A stretch of DNA of 64,000 nucleotides from Chimaeribacter coloradensis (lineage in GTDB: Bacteria > Pseudomonadota > Gammaproteobacteria > Enterobacterales > Enterobacteriaceae), in NCBI RefSeq assembly GCF_002858715.1, contig NZ_PJZH01000002.1:310001-374000 (forward strand), read 5' to 3'. Shown piece after piece: positions 17,928 through 26,229 of the stretch; within the stretch, counting starts at the first letter, position 1; each line of letters opens with the position of its first letter. The position numbers and the translations under genes were made by a program. The notes under the pieces are model-generated. The model was not told the origin of the DNA and ran no database searches. It worked only from the letters and a program-made list of their open reading frames with translations.

Positions 17928-18833
17928 TCAGCTGATCAGGGCCAGTTTCTGGCCGAACCAGGCGTGCATAAAGCGCCGGGTTGCCATGCCCTGATCGCAG
18001 GCGCAGGCCAGATGTTCATCAGCGCGGCGGAGGTGGTGGTGCAGGCGCTGGTGGACCGCCTCGCTGCCGAGCATCGCCACCAGCGTGGATTTCCCCTCAT
18101 CCTTGTGCCGGTCTTTGCCGGTACCGGCCAGGCCATCGACCAGATCGTCGAGCAGCTGGAACGCCTGCCCGAGATCCAGCGCAAAGCAGCGCAATTTCTG
18201 GCGGACGTCTGCCGGTGCCCCGGCCGCAATGGCCGCCATTTGCAGGGTGGCACCGAACAGCATGCTGGTTTTAAGCTCATTGGTGGTAAAGATGGCATCG
18301 GCGCTGCGGGCGTCGTTGCCTTCGGTGAGATCCTGGTATTGCCCCTGTACCAGCCCCTGCAACCCCACGGCGCTGGAGAGCTCCGCCACCGCCTGCGTGC
18401 GGGCGTGGCTCGGCAGATCCTGCGCGGCGGCCACCACCCCGAACGCTTTGCTGAGCAGCGCGACGGCGGCCAGAATCGCCACGTTTTCGCCGAACTGGCG
18501 GTGAATAGTGGGGCGGCCGCGCCGCAGCAGCGCGTTGTCCATACAGGGGATGTCATCGAGCATCAGTGAGGCAGCGTGGATCATCTCCACGGCGCAGGCG
18601 AGATCGAGCAGACCGGCCTGGGCTGTGTCGCAGCCCAGATCCTGGGCGGCCAGCATCAGCAGCAGGGGGCGGATGCGCTTCCCCGGTGCCAGCGTGCCTT
18701 CGCGCATCGCGACGTTGACCCGGTCGCGCTCGCTGCTCTCCGGCAGCAGCTGATCGAGGCGGGTTTCGAGCGCGGCGATCAGCGCCGGCAGCTCACTGTC
18801 CAGGCTTAAGGGTTTATCGGCGTAGGCTGTCAT
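17928..18833 (-). CDS. crtE: Geranylgeranyl diphosphate synthase CrtE
   Basis: Prenyltransferase making the C20 precursor GGPP for carotenoids. Start at 18833 (MTAYADKPLS) is backed by AGGGAC a few bases upstream and gives 301 residues, near the Pantoea length (302-307). A longer open frame begins at 18884 but lacks support. First Asp-rich motif DDIPCMD (93-99), second DDLVD (about 222-226), with GKDRHKDEGKSTLV after it. First gene of the six-gene crt operon, with 87 bp to idi. It is preceded by an AT-rich pocket that probably holds the operon promoter. Confidence 0.95.
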   Translation of the reverse strand: MTAYADKPLSLDSELPALIAALETRLDQLLPESSERDRVNVAMREGTLAPGKRIRPLLLMLAAQDLGCDTAQAGLLDLACAVEMIHAASLMLDDIPCMDNALLRRGRPTIHRQFGENVAILAAVALLSKAFGVVAAAQDLPSHARTQAVAELSSAVGLQGLVQGQYQDLTEGNDARSADAIFTTNELKTSMLFGATLQMAAIAAGAPADVRQKLRCFALDLGQAFQLLDDLVDGLAGTGKDRHKDEGKSTLVAMLGSEAVHQRLHHHLRRADEHLACACDQGMATRRFMHAWFGQKLALIS

Positions 18834-19121
18834 GATAGCTGTCCCTGTTTGCCTGCAATGGCCGGCGTGATGGTCGGTCACCAAAAAACACGGCGGTTGC
18901 CGTCATCGGGCGTCGGGCACTGCTGTACGGCGACGCCGGCCTGAAAAGGCGTTTCTGGTGAATCATACGATTGATTGTTCTATCAAATCTGGCGAAAAAT
19001 CCCTTTTGATCATGATAGTTTATTATTTAAAAAATGCCTGCGGGCAGGGCGAACAATCGCATTTTTCCCCGGCTTTCCCGCCTGCCCGCGGGCGGTTATC
19101 AACCGGTAAACGGCAATAAAA
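18834..19121. promoter_or_regulatory. Upstream region of the crt operon
   Basis: 288 bp between crtE and the ytfJ-like stop. It contrasts with the GC-rich genes by an AT-rich core (about 18958-19035). That core contains an inverted repeat TTGAT-N6-ATCAA (18971-18986) and TGATCATGA near 19006-19015. The promoter should lie here, but no convincing -35/-10 pair could be chosen. The N6 spacing does not fit an FNR box (N4). Confidence 0.4.
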
Positions 19122-19685
19122 TCAGGCAGTTTTTAACAGGTGGTGCAGCAGCGCCATCACCTGCTGCACTTCAGACGGCGTCAGCGCGCCGTCTTTGGCA
19201 AAGCGCACTGTGCCGGTGGGGTCAAGCACCACCACGGCGGAGCCGCCATCCTTGAGCTGCCAGGCACGTTTTGCCGCGCCCCGGCTGTCGATAATAAATT
19301 GCGCCTGCGGGAACGCTTTTTTACTCGCCTCAATACTGTGCCGGACAAAGGGCGCGCTGCCGATCACCGCATCATCGGTGTTAATCAGGGTGGTGGTCTG
19401 GTAGCGATCGGCCGGTAAACCGGCGCGGCTTATCGCCTCCGTCAGCGCGGCATTCTGCTCTTTGGCCGACAGGCGGCCGGCGATGTGCAGCATTACCCGC
19501 ACTTTCCCGGTCAGGCGGGCGCTGTTCCACGGCTGGTAGCGGCTCTCCTCCTGCTGCCGGACCACCTCGCCCCGGTCAGCGATGCCTACCGGCGGCACCC
19601 GCTGCCCCTCAACAAAATCATGCGCGGCCGCAAACAGGGGCAGCACTAGCCCCACGGCGCACCCAATCCCTGACTTTATGCTCAT
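19122..19685 (-). CDS. YtfJ-family periplasmic protein
   Basis: 187-residue protein of the YtfJ family, with a thioredoxin-like/peroxiredoxin-like fold and unknown function. Start at 19685 (MSIKSGIGCAVGLVLPLFAAAH; GGAGA upstream) gives a signal peptide with likely cleavage after FAAA. Family landmarks: GQRVPPVGIADRGE, KVRVMLHIAGR, SAKEQN, DRYQTTTLINTDDA and the C-terminal DGALTPSEVQQVMALLHHLL. In E. coli ytfJ lies in a quite different chromosomal region, so this copy is relocated or an extra paralogue. There is no Cys pair of the CXXC type, so it is not an obvious oxidoreductase. Confidence 0.88.
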   Translation of the reverse strand: MSIKSGIGCAVGLVLPLFAAAHDFVEGQRVPPVGIADRGEVVRQQEESRYQPWNSARLTGKVRVMLHIAGRLSAKEQNAALTEAISRAGLPADRYQTTTLINTDDAVIGSAPFVRHSIEASKKAFPQAQFIIDSRGAAKRAWQLKDGGSAVVVLDPTGTVRFAKDGALTPSEVQQVMALLHHLLKTA

Positions 19686-19992
19686 TCTCTTCTCCACATT
19701 TTGCAGCCGGATGACGGTGCCGGGGCAAGGCACCGGGTAAAACCTGGGTGCGGCGCACCGGCAGGCCTGTTCCTGTTGTATAGCATAGGTTGTGTCTCCT
19801 ATAGGTTGCTGAATTGTTATGCAAAGGAGGCAGATCGTCACAAAGCAGCGGTAAAGGTGTTAATTCCGGCCCACACAGATTCCGTGATCAACCGTCCACT
19901 TTTTGAACGTCATACTTGTATGGTAGTTATGTCAGATTTAGAGTCACGGCATGATGTGCGCTGACAGAGCGCGGGCTGATAAGGAAGCGATG
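19686..19992. promoter_or_regulatory. Divergent promoter region of ytfJ-like and rspA
   Basis: 307 bp without a gene. The clear element is the inverted repeat CATAC-TT-GTATG at 19911-19922, about 70 bp ahead of rspA. It has the size and symmetry of GntR-family (UxuR/RspR-like) operators. No regulator gene of that family is in the window. Confidence 0.4.
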
Positions 19993-21207
19993 ATGAAAAT
20001 TGTAAAGGCGGAAGTGTTCGTAACGTGCCCAGGGCGGAATTTCGTGACCCTGAAACTCACCACGGATGAGGGGCTGACCGGCCTGGGCGATGCCACGCTG
20101 AATGGCCGGGAACTGTCGGTGGCCTCCTATCTTCAGGATCATCTCTGCCCGCAGCTGGTGGGGCGCGATGCGCACCGCATCGAAGACATCTGGCAGTTCT
20201 TCTACAAAGGGGCCTACTGGCGGCGCGGGCCGGTGACGATGTCGGCCATTTCCGCCATCGATATGGCGCTGTGGGACATCAAAGCCAAGGCAGCCAATAT
20301 GCCGCTCTATCAGCTGCTGGGCGGCGCCTCGCGGGATGCGGTGATGGTTTACTGCCATACCACCGGCCATTCGATTGATGAAGTGCTGGACGACTACGCG
20401 AAACACAAAGAGATGGGCTTCAAGGCGATCCGCGTGCAGTGCGGCGTGCCGGGCATGAAAACCACCTACGGCATGTCAAAGGGCAAAGGGCTGGCGTATG
20501 AACCGGCCACCAAGGGCAACTGGCCGGAGGAGCAGCTCTGGTCAACGGAAAAATACCTCGATTTCACGCCGAAACTGTTCGACGCAGTGCGCAGCAAATT
20601 TGGCTTTGACGAACACCTGCTGCATGACATGCACCACCGCCTGACGCCGATTGAAGCCGCGCGCTTCGGCAAAAGCGTTGAGCAGCACCGCCTGTTCTGG
20701 ATGGAAGACCCGACCCCTGCGGAAAACCAGGCCTGCTTCCGCCTGATCCGCCAGCATACGGTGACGCCGATCGCGGTGGGTGAGGTGTTCAACAGCATCT
20801 GGGACTGTAAACAGCTGATTGAAGAGCAGCTGATCGACTACATCCGCACCACGCTGACCCACGCGGGCGGCATCACCGGTATGCGCCGCATTGCCGATTT
20901 CGCCGCGCTCTACCAGGTGCGTACCGGCTCACACGGCCCGTCCGACCTGTCACCCATCTGCATGGCGGCGGCGCTTCACTTTGACCTCTGGGTGCCGAAC
21001 TTCGGCGTGCAGGAGTATATGGGCTACTCCGAACAGATGCTGGAAGTCTTCCCCCATCACTGGACGTTCGATCGCGGCATGATGCACCCGGGTGATAAAC
21101 CGGGTATCGGCATCGAATTTGATGAGAAACTGGCGGCAAAATACCCGTTTGAGCCGGCTAACCTGCCGGTTGCCCGCCTGGAAGACGGCACCCTGTGGAA
21201 CTGGTAA
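19993..21207 (+). CDS. rspA: RspA / D-mannonate dehydratase-family enolase
   Basis: Mandelate-racemase-like enolase superfamily member of the ManD/RspA group, which dehydrates D-mannonate (or related acid sugars) to 2-keto-3-deoxy-D-gluconate. Some members have very low activity. The start at 19993 follows AAGGA with good spacing and gives 404 residues, exactly like E. coli RspA; an adjacent ATG at 19990 is the alternative. Near-identical landmarks include [50 protein letters not shown] and [20 protein letters not shown]. First gene of rspA-rspB-MFS. Confidence 0.95.
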   Translation: MKIVKAEVFVTCPGRNFVTLKLTTDEGLTGLGDATLNGRELSVASYLQDHLCPQLVGRDAHRIEDIWQFFYKGAYWRRGPVTMSAISAIDMALWDIKAKAANMPLYQLLGGASRDAVMVYCHTTGHSIDEVLDDYAKHKEMGFKAIRVQCGVPGMKTTYGMSKGKGLAYEPATKGNWPEEQLWSTEKYLDFTPKLFDAVRSKFGFDEHLLHDMHHRLTPIEAARFGKSVEQHRLFWMEDPTPAENQACFRLIRQHTVTPIAVGEVFNSIWDCKQLIEEQLIDYIRTTLTHAGGITGMRRIADFAALYQVRTGSHGPSDLSPICMAAALHFDLWVPNFGVQEYMGYSEQMLEVFPHHWTFDRGMMHPGDKPGIGIEFDEKLAAKYPFEPANLPVARLEDGTLWNW

Positions 21208-21221
21208 CCGAGGATACGATC

Positions 21222-22241
21222 ATGAAAAGTGTTGTCATCCAACAGCCGGAACAGCTGGTGATTGAGGAACGCCCACAGCCGCAGCCGCAGGCGGGCGAGG
21301 TGCGGATGCGGGTGGTGAGCGCCGGTATCTGCGGCTCTGACGTGCATATCTTCCGCGGCCATAACCCCTTTGCGAAATACCCGCGCGTCATCGGCCATGA
21401 GTTTTTCGGCCGGATTGATGCGGTGGGTGAGGGCGTGGACCCGGCGCGCCTGGGCGAGCGGGTGGTGGTTGACCCGGTGGTGAGCTGCGGCCACTGCTAC
21501 CCCTGTTCAGTGGGCCGCCCCAATGTCTGCACCTCGTTGCAGGTGATTGGCGTGCACCGCGACGGCGGCTTCAGTGAGTACGCCTGCGCCCCGGCCGGTA
21601 ATGCCTACCGGGTGCCGGAGGGCATCCCGGATCGCGAGGCGACGATGATTGAGCCGTTCAGCATTGCGGCCAACATCTGCGCGCAACTGCAACCCACGCC
21701 GCAGGATGTGGCGCTGATTTACGGTGCCGGGCCGATGGGGCTGACGGTCATCCAGGTGCTGCGCGGCGTGTATGGCGTGAAGCAGATTATCGTCACCGAT
21801 CGCATCCCGGAGCGGCTGGCGATGGCGCAGGAAAACGGCGCGGACCGCGTTATCCATAACGGGGAACAGGATCTCGCCGCAGCCCTTCAGGCAGAGGCCC
21901 TCCGCCCGACGCTGATTGTCGATGCCGCCTGCCACCCGGCGATTCTGCCGGAGGCGATTACGCTGGCCTCCCCGGCGGCGCGCATCGGCATCATGGGTTT
22001 TTCTGCGGAACCCTGCACGATCAGCCAGCAGGCGATCACCGGCAAAGAGCTGTCGATCTTCAGTTCACGCCTTAACAGCGTGCGCTTCCCGCAGGTGATC
22101 AGCTGGATGGAGGAACAGCGCATCCGGCCGGAGAAGCTGATTACCCATCACTTCCCGCTTGACCACGTTACCGACGCCCTGACGCTGTTTGAACAGAACC
22201 AGAAAACCTGCTGCAAAGTGCTGCTGACGTTCGGCGAGTAG
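21222..22241 (+). CDS. rspB: RspB, zinc-dependent medium-chain dehydrogenase
   Basis: 339-residue zinc alcohol dehydrogenase-type protein, the E. coli RspB length. Family members oxidise sugar acids such as L-gulonate or related polyols; the substrate here is inferred only from the partner genes. Motifs: catalytic zinc region GICGSD (about 34-39), GHEFFG (about 56-61), structural zinc Cys cluster CGHCYPCSVGRPNVC (about 87-101) and Rossmann YGAGPMGLTVIQ (about 165-176). The start has GAGGA upstream and lies 14 bp after rspA. Confidence 0.93.
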   Translation: MKSVVIQQPEQLVIEERPQPQPQAGEVRMRVVSAGICGSDVHIFRGHNPFAKYPRVIGHEFFGRIDAVGEGVDPARLGERVVVDPVVSCGHCYPCSVGRPNVCTSLQVIGVHRDGGFSEYACAPAGNAYRVPEGIPDREATMIEPFSIAANICAQLQPTPQDVALIYGAGPMGLTVIQVLRGVYGVKQIIVTDRIPERLAMAQENGADRVIHNGEQDLAAALQAEALRPTLIVDAACHPAILPEAITLASPAARIGIMGFSAEPCTISQQAITGKELSIFSSRLNSVRFPQVISWMEEQRIRPEKLITHHFPLDHVTDALTLFEQNQKTCCKVLLTFGE

Positions 22242-22283
22242 CGCCTGCCTGACACCGGCATAAAACACACGTTGACATAAACA

Positions 22284-22312
22284 ACCGGCGGCCACGCTTC
22301 CCGGCCGCCGGT
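22284..22312 (+). other. GC-rich intercistronic hairpin between rspB and the MFS gene
   Basis: 10-bp perfect stem (22284-22293 with 22303-22312) without a following T-run. It probably stabilises the 3' end of rspAB mRNA or sets relative expression rather than ending transcription. Confidence 0.5.
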
Positions 22313-22349
22313 GCACCCCGTTACCCTACAAAGAGTGCATGGAGTACGT

Positions 22350-23636
22350 ATGGTTAAGAACTTGCGTTGGACAATCGTCTTCTTGCTGTTCCTGGTCTAT
22401 ATGATTAACTACCTCGACCGGGTGGCGTTGTCGATCACCCTGCCGATGATTGAACAGGATCTCACCCTGAACGCCGAACAGTTCGGCATCATTTTCGGCA
22501 GCTTCTTCTTCGGCTATGCGCTGTTTAACTTCGTAGGCGGGCTGGCAGTAGACCGGTTCGGCCCGATGATGGTGCTCGGCGTGGCGGTGGGGCTGTGGTC
22601 AATTTTCTGCGGCATGACGGCGCTGGCCACCGGCTTCTACTCGATGCTGATCCTGCGCGTGCTGTTCGGCATGGCGGAGGGGCCGATCTGCTCCTCGGCC
22701 AACAAGATGATTAACGGCTGGTTCCCGCGTAAACAGGCAGCGACCGCCATGGGCCTGTTGAGTGCCGGTTCCCCGTTGGGCGGCGCGGTGGCCGGGCCGA
22801 TTGTCGGTTACCTGGCGCTGGCGTTTGGCTGGCGGCCCGCCTTTATGATCATCTGTGCGGTGGGCATCGTCTGGATGCTGGTCTGGTTCTTTGTGGTGGC
22901 GGATTCGCCGGAGAAGAGCCGCCGCGCCAGTGATGCAGAGCGCACGCTGATCCGCGAGCTGAAAGCCGCCGATCAGGGCAGCGACGAAGCCAACCAGCAG
23001 CCGGGCCATTCGCTGATGTTCTACCTGCGCCAGCCGATTATCCTGGTCACGGCGTTCGCCTTCTTCTGCTACAACTACATCCTGTTCTTCTTCCTGAGCT
23101 GGTTCCCCTCCTACCTGGTGCAGGCGCATGGGCTGAACATCAAAGAGATGAGCATTACCACCATGATCCCGTGGATTGTCGGCTTCGTCGGCCTGGCGCT
23201 GGGCGGCATCATCTCCGATGCGATCTTCCGCCTCACCGGCAAGCTGCTGCTGTCCCGTAAGATTGTGCTGGTGGTCTGTTTGCTGGCGGCGGCAGCCTGT
23301 GTGGCGCTGGCAGGTACGGTCAGCCAGGTGGTGCCGGCGGTGCTGCTGATGTCGGTGTCGATCTTCTTCCTCTATGTCACCGGCTCCATCTACTGGGCGA
23401 TCATCCAGGATGTGGTGCATACCTCCCGCATCGGCGGTGCCAGCGGCTTTATCCACCTGATTGGCAGCGTCTCCGGCATTATCGGCCCGGTGGTCACCGG
23501 TTATATCGTGCAGAACACCGGCAAGTTTGACAGCGCCTTTATCCTGGCCGGGGCAGTGGCCGCGCTGGGGGCGGTGCTGGTGCTGTTTGTGGTGCGCCCG
23601 TCACGGGCAACCACCACACCGGCCGCCAGCCACTAA
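22350..23636 (+). CDS. MFS transporter, anion:cation symporter family (probable sugar-acid importer)
   Basis: 428-residue, 12-helix major facilitator of the ACS type (relatives carry hexuronates, galactonate and glucarate). Start at 22350 with GGAG just upstream. The N-terminal NYLDRVALSITLPMIEQDL and the conserved RVLFGMAEGP and SAGSPLGGAVAGPIVG are typical of this family. It lies 108 bp after rspB in the same direction, so rspA, rspB and this gene probably form one catabolic unit, with this protein importing the acid sugar used by RspA. Substrate is inference (D-mannonate or a similar aldonate). Confidence 0.85.
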   Translation: MVKNLRWTIVFLLFLVYMINYLDRVALSITLPMIEQDLTLNAEQFGIIFGSFFFGYALFNFVGGLAVDRFGPMMVLGVAVGLWSIFCGMTALATGFYSMLILRVLFGMAEGPICSSANKMINGWFPRKQAATAMGLLSAGSPLGGAVAGPIVGYLALAFGWRPAFMIICAVGIVWMLVWFFVVADSPEKSRRASDAERTLIRELKAADQGSDEANQQPGHSLMFYLRQPIILVTAFAFFCYNYILFFFLSWFPSYLVQAHGLNIKEMSITTMIPWIVGFVGLALGGIISDAIFRLTGKLLLSRKIVLVVCLLAAAACVALAGTVSQVVPAVLLMSVSIFFLYVTGSIYWAIIQDVVHTSRIGGASGFIHLIGSVSGIIGPVVTGYIVQNTGKFDSAFILAGAVAALGAVLVLFVVRPSRATTTPAASH

Positions 23637-23683
23637 GGCGCGCCGGCATTAAAAACGTGCTGACGTAAAAAGAGATGAAAAAA

Positions 23684-23710
23684 ACAGCGTGCCGTTCTGC
23701 GGCACGCTGT
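23684..23710 (-). terminator. Intrinsic terminator of the xenA-like gene
   Basis: 11-bp perfect stem with a 5-base loop. On the minus strand it is followed by a run of Ts (an A-run on the plus strand), so it ends minus-strand transcription. It also lies just after the convergent MFS gene. Confidence 0.85.
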
Positions 23711-23730
23711 GCATTTACAGCGCGGGAATT

Positions 23731-24828
23731 TTATTCGCCGCGGTAGCGCTCCAGCCAGTGGGCGTAGGGCGGCGGCATCACCCAGGAGGGGTTTTCAATG
23801 CCGAGGCGGCGGGCCGCCATGTAAGGCCAGTGCGGGTCAGCCAGCATCGGGCGCGCCAGCATCACCATGTCCAGTTGGCCGTTACGGATCATCGCATCCG
23901 CCTCTTCCGGCTTGCTGATGTTCCAGCTGGTGGCGCAGGGCAGGCCGGTTTCCGTACGCACCCGGGCGGTGAGATCCGCCAGCATATTCGCCCCCCACGG
24001 GATGTTAGCCTCCGGCGTGGAGAAGCCCATGCTGACGTCAATGAAGTCCAGCCCTGTCTCCTTGAATTTTTTAATCAGCGCGATGGCGTCGGCGGTGGTC
24101 TGCTCGTCGCGCCCGTCAAACTCAATCACCCCGAAGCGGGCAGTCAGCGGCAGGTGCGACGGCCAGACCTGGCGCACCGCTTCCAGCGTCTCCAGCAGGA
24201 AGCGCCCGCGCTTTTCGGCACTGCCGCCATACTCATCATCACGCTGGTTGGAGTGCTCAGAGAAGAAGCTCTGGCCTAAATAGCCGTGGGCAAAGTGCAG
24301 CACCAGCCACTCAAAGCCGGCATCCCGGGCGCGGGCGGCGGCGCTGACGAAATCCGCTTTTATCCGGCCGATCTCCTCCGGCGTGACGGCATGCGGCACC
24401 TTCGTCAGGTTGGCACCAAACGGCAGCGCCGACGGGGCGAGGGTCTCCCAGCCGCGCGGGTCGCCGTCCGGGATGTGGTCATCCCCCTCCCAGGGGCGGT
24501 TGGCGCTGGCCTTGCGCCCGGCATGGGCGATCTGGATGCCGGCCACCGCCCCGGCGGCTTTGATGTCGCGCACAATCGGCACCAGCCGGTTGGCCTGTTC
24601 ATCGTTCCAGATGCCGAGGTCAGCCGGGGTGATGCGCCCCTCCGGCGACACCGCGGTGGCTTCCACCACCACCAGCGCCGCGCCGCCGCGTGCCAGCGAG
24701 GCGTAGTGCGGGCCGTGCCAGTCGGTGACCAGCCCATCTTCAGCCATGTACTGGCACATCGGTGAGACGGCGATGCGGTTGCGCAGCGTCAGCCCTTTCA
24801 GGGACAACGGCGAAAAGAGTGAACTCAT
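23731..24828 (-). CDS. Old-yellow-enzyme NADPH:flavin oxidoreductase, XenA/YqjM type
   Basis: 365-residue FMN-binding TIM-barrel ene-reductase that reduces activated C=C bonds and some nitro compounds, used against electrophiles. It follows XenA of Pseudomonas closely, including PMCQYMAEDG (Cys25 near the flavin), GIQIAHAGRKASANRPWEGDDHI, and LHFAHGYLGQSFFSEHSNQRDDEYGGS with the His-x-x-His/Tyr active-site set. It ends PPPYAHWLERY as in XenA. Start ATG has AGGAG upstream. It is a single-gene unit with its own terminator. Confidence 0.92.
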   Translation of the reverse strand: MSSLFSPLSLKGLTLRNRIAVSPMCQYMAEDGLVTDWHGPHYASLARGGAALVVVEATAVSPEGRITPADLGIWNDEQANRLVPIVRDIKAAGAVAGIQIAHAGRKASANRPWEGDDHIPDGDPRGWETLAPSALPFGANLTKVPHAVTPEEIGRIKADFVSAAARARDAGFEWLVLHFAHGYLGQSFFSEHSNQRDDEYGGSAEKRGRFLLETLEAVRQVWPSHLPLTARFGVIEFDGRDEQTTADAIALIKKFKETGLDFIDVSMGFSTPEANIPWGANMLADLTARVRTETGLPCATSWNISKPEEADAMIRNGQLDMVMLARPMLADPHWPYMAARRLGIENPSWVMPPPYAHWLERYRGE

Positions 24829-24940
24829 GGGGTCTCCTTGTTGCAGGAAAAACGGTGACGGTAAGGGAAACGCGCCCGGTGGGCAGAGAGATCAGTGTAA
24901 CGGCTAACCGTAAGCTTTGCGTAAGGGGAGGGGGCAATAA

Positions 24941-24967
24941 AAAAGCCATCTCCGGGGAGATGGCTTG
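24941..24967 (-). terminator. Intrinsic terminator of the cytochrome bd operon
   Basis: AAGCCATCT and AGATGGCTT arms with a GC-rich centre. The plus-strand A-run before it becomes a U-run on the minus strand. It lies 66 bp after the DUF2474 stop. Confidence 0.85.
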
Positions 24968-25032
24968 ATGGTGTCAGCGTAAACGTATCCGCTCTGGGTA
25001 AGGCGCGCCGCAGGTCGGGCGCCCGGGTGAGA

Positions 25033-25185
25033 TTAGTGGGAGCGCATACCGGCTGCGGTCATCATCAGCCGGAATACCGTCGCTACGCAGCCCAGGGCCA
25101 GCACGCTGCCCGCGTAAATCGCCACCAGCCACAGCACGCGTTTCCACAGCGGGGAAGGTGCCTGAGTTTGGGTCGTCTCAATCAT
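25033..25185 (-). CDS. DUF2474-family small membrane protein of the cytochrome bd operon
   Basis: A 50-residue protein beginning MIETTQTQAPSPLWKRVLW, with one membrane helix (WLVAIYAGSVLALGCVATVF) and a short C-terminal RLMMTAAGMRSH. GAGGAAG lies upstream of the ATG. The pattern fits DUF2474 proteins, encoded with short-form (CioAB-type) bd oxidases, in the position held by CydX in cydAB operons. It is probably an accessory subunit stabilising the oxidase; that role is by analogy with CydX. Confidence 0.85.
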   Translation of the reverse strand: MIETTQTQAPSPLWKRVLWLVAIYAGSVLALGCVATVFRLMMTAAGMRSH

Positions 25186-25220
25186 CTTTTCTTCCTCAGT
25201 TATGCCAACAAGGGGGATTA

Positions 25221-26228
25221 TCAGTGGTAGCCTTCATCCGGGCTGATCTTCCCGCGGAACACGTAGTAGCTCCAGAAGGTGTAGACCAGAATGATCGGAA
25301 TGATCAGCAGGCCGCCTACCAGCATGAAGCCCTGGCTCTGCGGCGGGGAGGCCGCGTCCCAGATGCTGATGGCAGGTGGGATAATGTTCGGCCAGATGCT
25401 GATGCCGAGGCCGGTGAAGCCCAGGAACACCAGTGCCAGCGTCAGCAGGAACGGCGAGTAGTGCGCATGGCGTTTCACGCTGCGCAGCAGGCCCCAGGCC
25501 GCTGCCACCACCAGTACCGGAACCGGCAGGAAGTAGAACAGGTTCGGCAGGGTGAACCAGCGGGACGCAATGGCTGCGTGTTGCAGCGGAGTCCAGATAC
25601 TCAGCACCACGATAGCAACCAGCAGCAGCACCACCAGCGGCTTCGCCAGCGCAGACATTTTGCGGTGCAGCGCGTGGTCGGTTTTCATGATAAGCCAGGT
25701 ACAGCCCAGCAGCGCGTAAGCGATCATCAGGCCAAAGCCGCAGAACACGGTGAACGGCGTCAGCCAGTCCATCGGGCCGCCGGCGAAGGTGCGGCCTTCA
25801 ACCGGGAAGCCGTTGATGAAGGCACCCACCACCATACCCTGGCTGAAGGTCGCGACCAGAGAACCGGCGATGAAGGACTTGTCCCAGAAGGCGCGGTGCC
25901 CTTCGGTTGCCTTGAAGCGGAACTCAAACGCCACGCCACGGAAAATCAGGCCAATCAGCATGATGGTCAGCGGAATCGCCAGCGCGTCAGCGATGACGGC
26001 GTAGGCCAGCGGGAACGCGCCGTACAGCGCCGCGCCGCCCAGCACCAGCCAGGTTTCGTTGCCGTCCCAGACCGGGGCAACGGTGTTAACCATCATGTCA
26101 CGCTCAACGGCATCTTTGTTGAACGGGAACAGGAGGCCGATCCCCAGGTCAAAGCCGTCCATCACGATATACATCAGCGTGGAGAAGACGATGATGGTGA
26201 ACCAGATAATAGAGAGATCGATACCCAC
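25221..26228 (-). CDS. cioB: Cytochrome bd ubiquinol oxidase subunit II, CioB type (GTG start)
   Basis: 335-residue, multi-helix subunit II of a bd-type quinol oxidase reducing oxygen to water in the inner membrane. N-terminus from WFTIIVFSTLMYIVMDGFDL to GIGLLFPF contains the FDLG motif of CydB/CioB. The start is GTG, one base after the cioA stop (TAA-C-GTG), so the genes are tightly coupled. It is shorter than CydB of E. coli (379) and fits the cyanide-insensitive-type branch. It could equally be annotated cydB. Confidence 0.92.
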   Translation of the reverse strand: MGIDLSIIWFTIIVFSTLMYIVMDGFDLGIGLLFPFNKDAVERDMMVNTVAPVWDGNETWLVLGGAALYGAFPLAYAVIADALAIPLTIMLIGLIFRGVAFEFRFKATEGHRAFWDKSFIAGSLVATFSQGMVVGAFINGFPVEGRTFAGGPMDWLTPFTVFCGFGLMIAYALLGCTWLIMKTDHALHRKMSALAKPLVVLLLVAIVVLSIWTPLQHAAIASRWFTLPNLFYFLPVPVLVVAAAWGLLRSVKRHAHYSPFLLTLALVFLGFTGLGISIWPNIIPPAISIWDAASPPQSQGFMLVGGLLIIPIILVYTFWSYYVFRGKISPDEGYH

Positions 26229-26229
26229 G

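Noticed and set aside
16087-17994. 635-codon plus-strand ORF across crtX and idi
   Set aside because: Spans two well-supported genes on the other strand, with low-complexity Ser/Arg content and no known domain.
18971-18986. FNR box upstream of crtE
   Set aside because: The half-sites are six bases apart instead of the required four.
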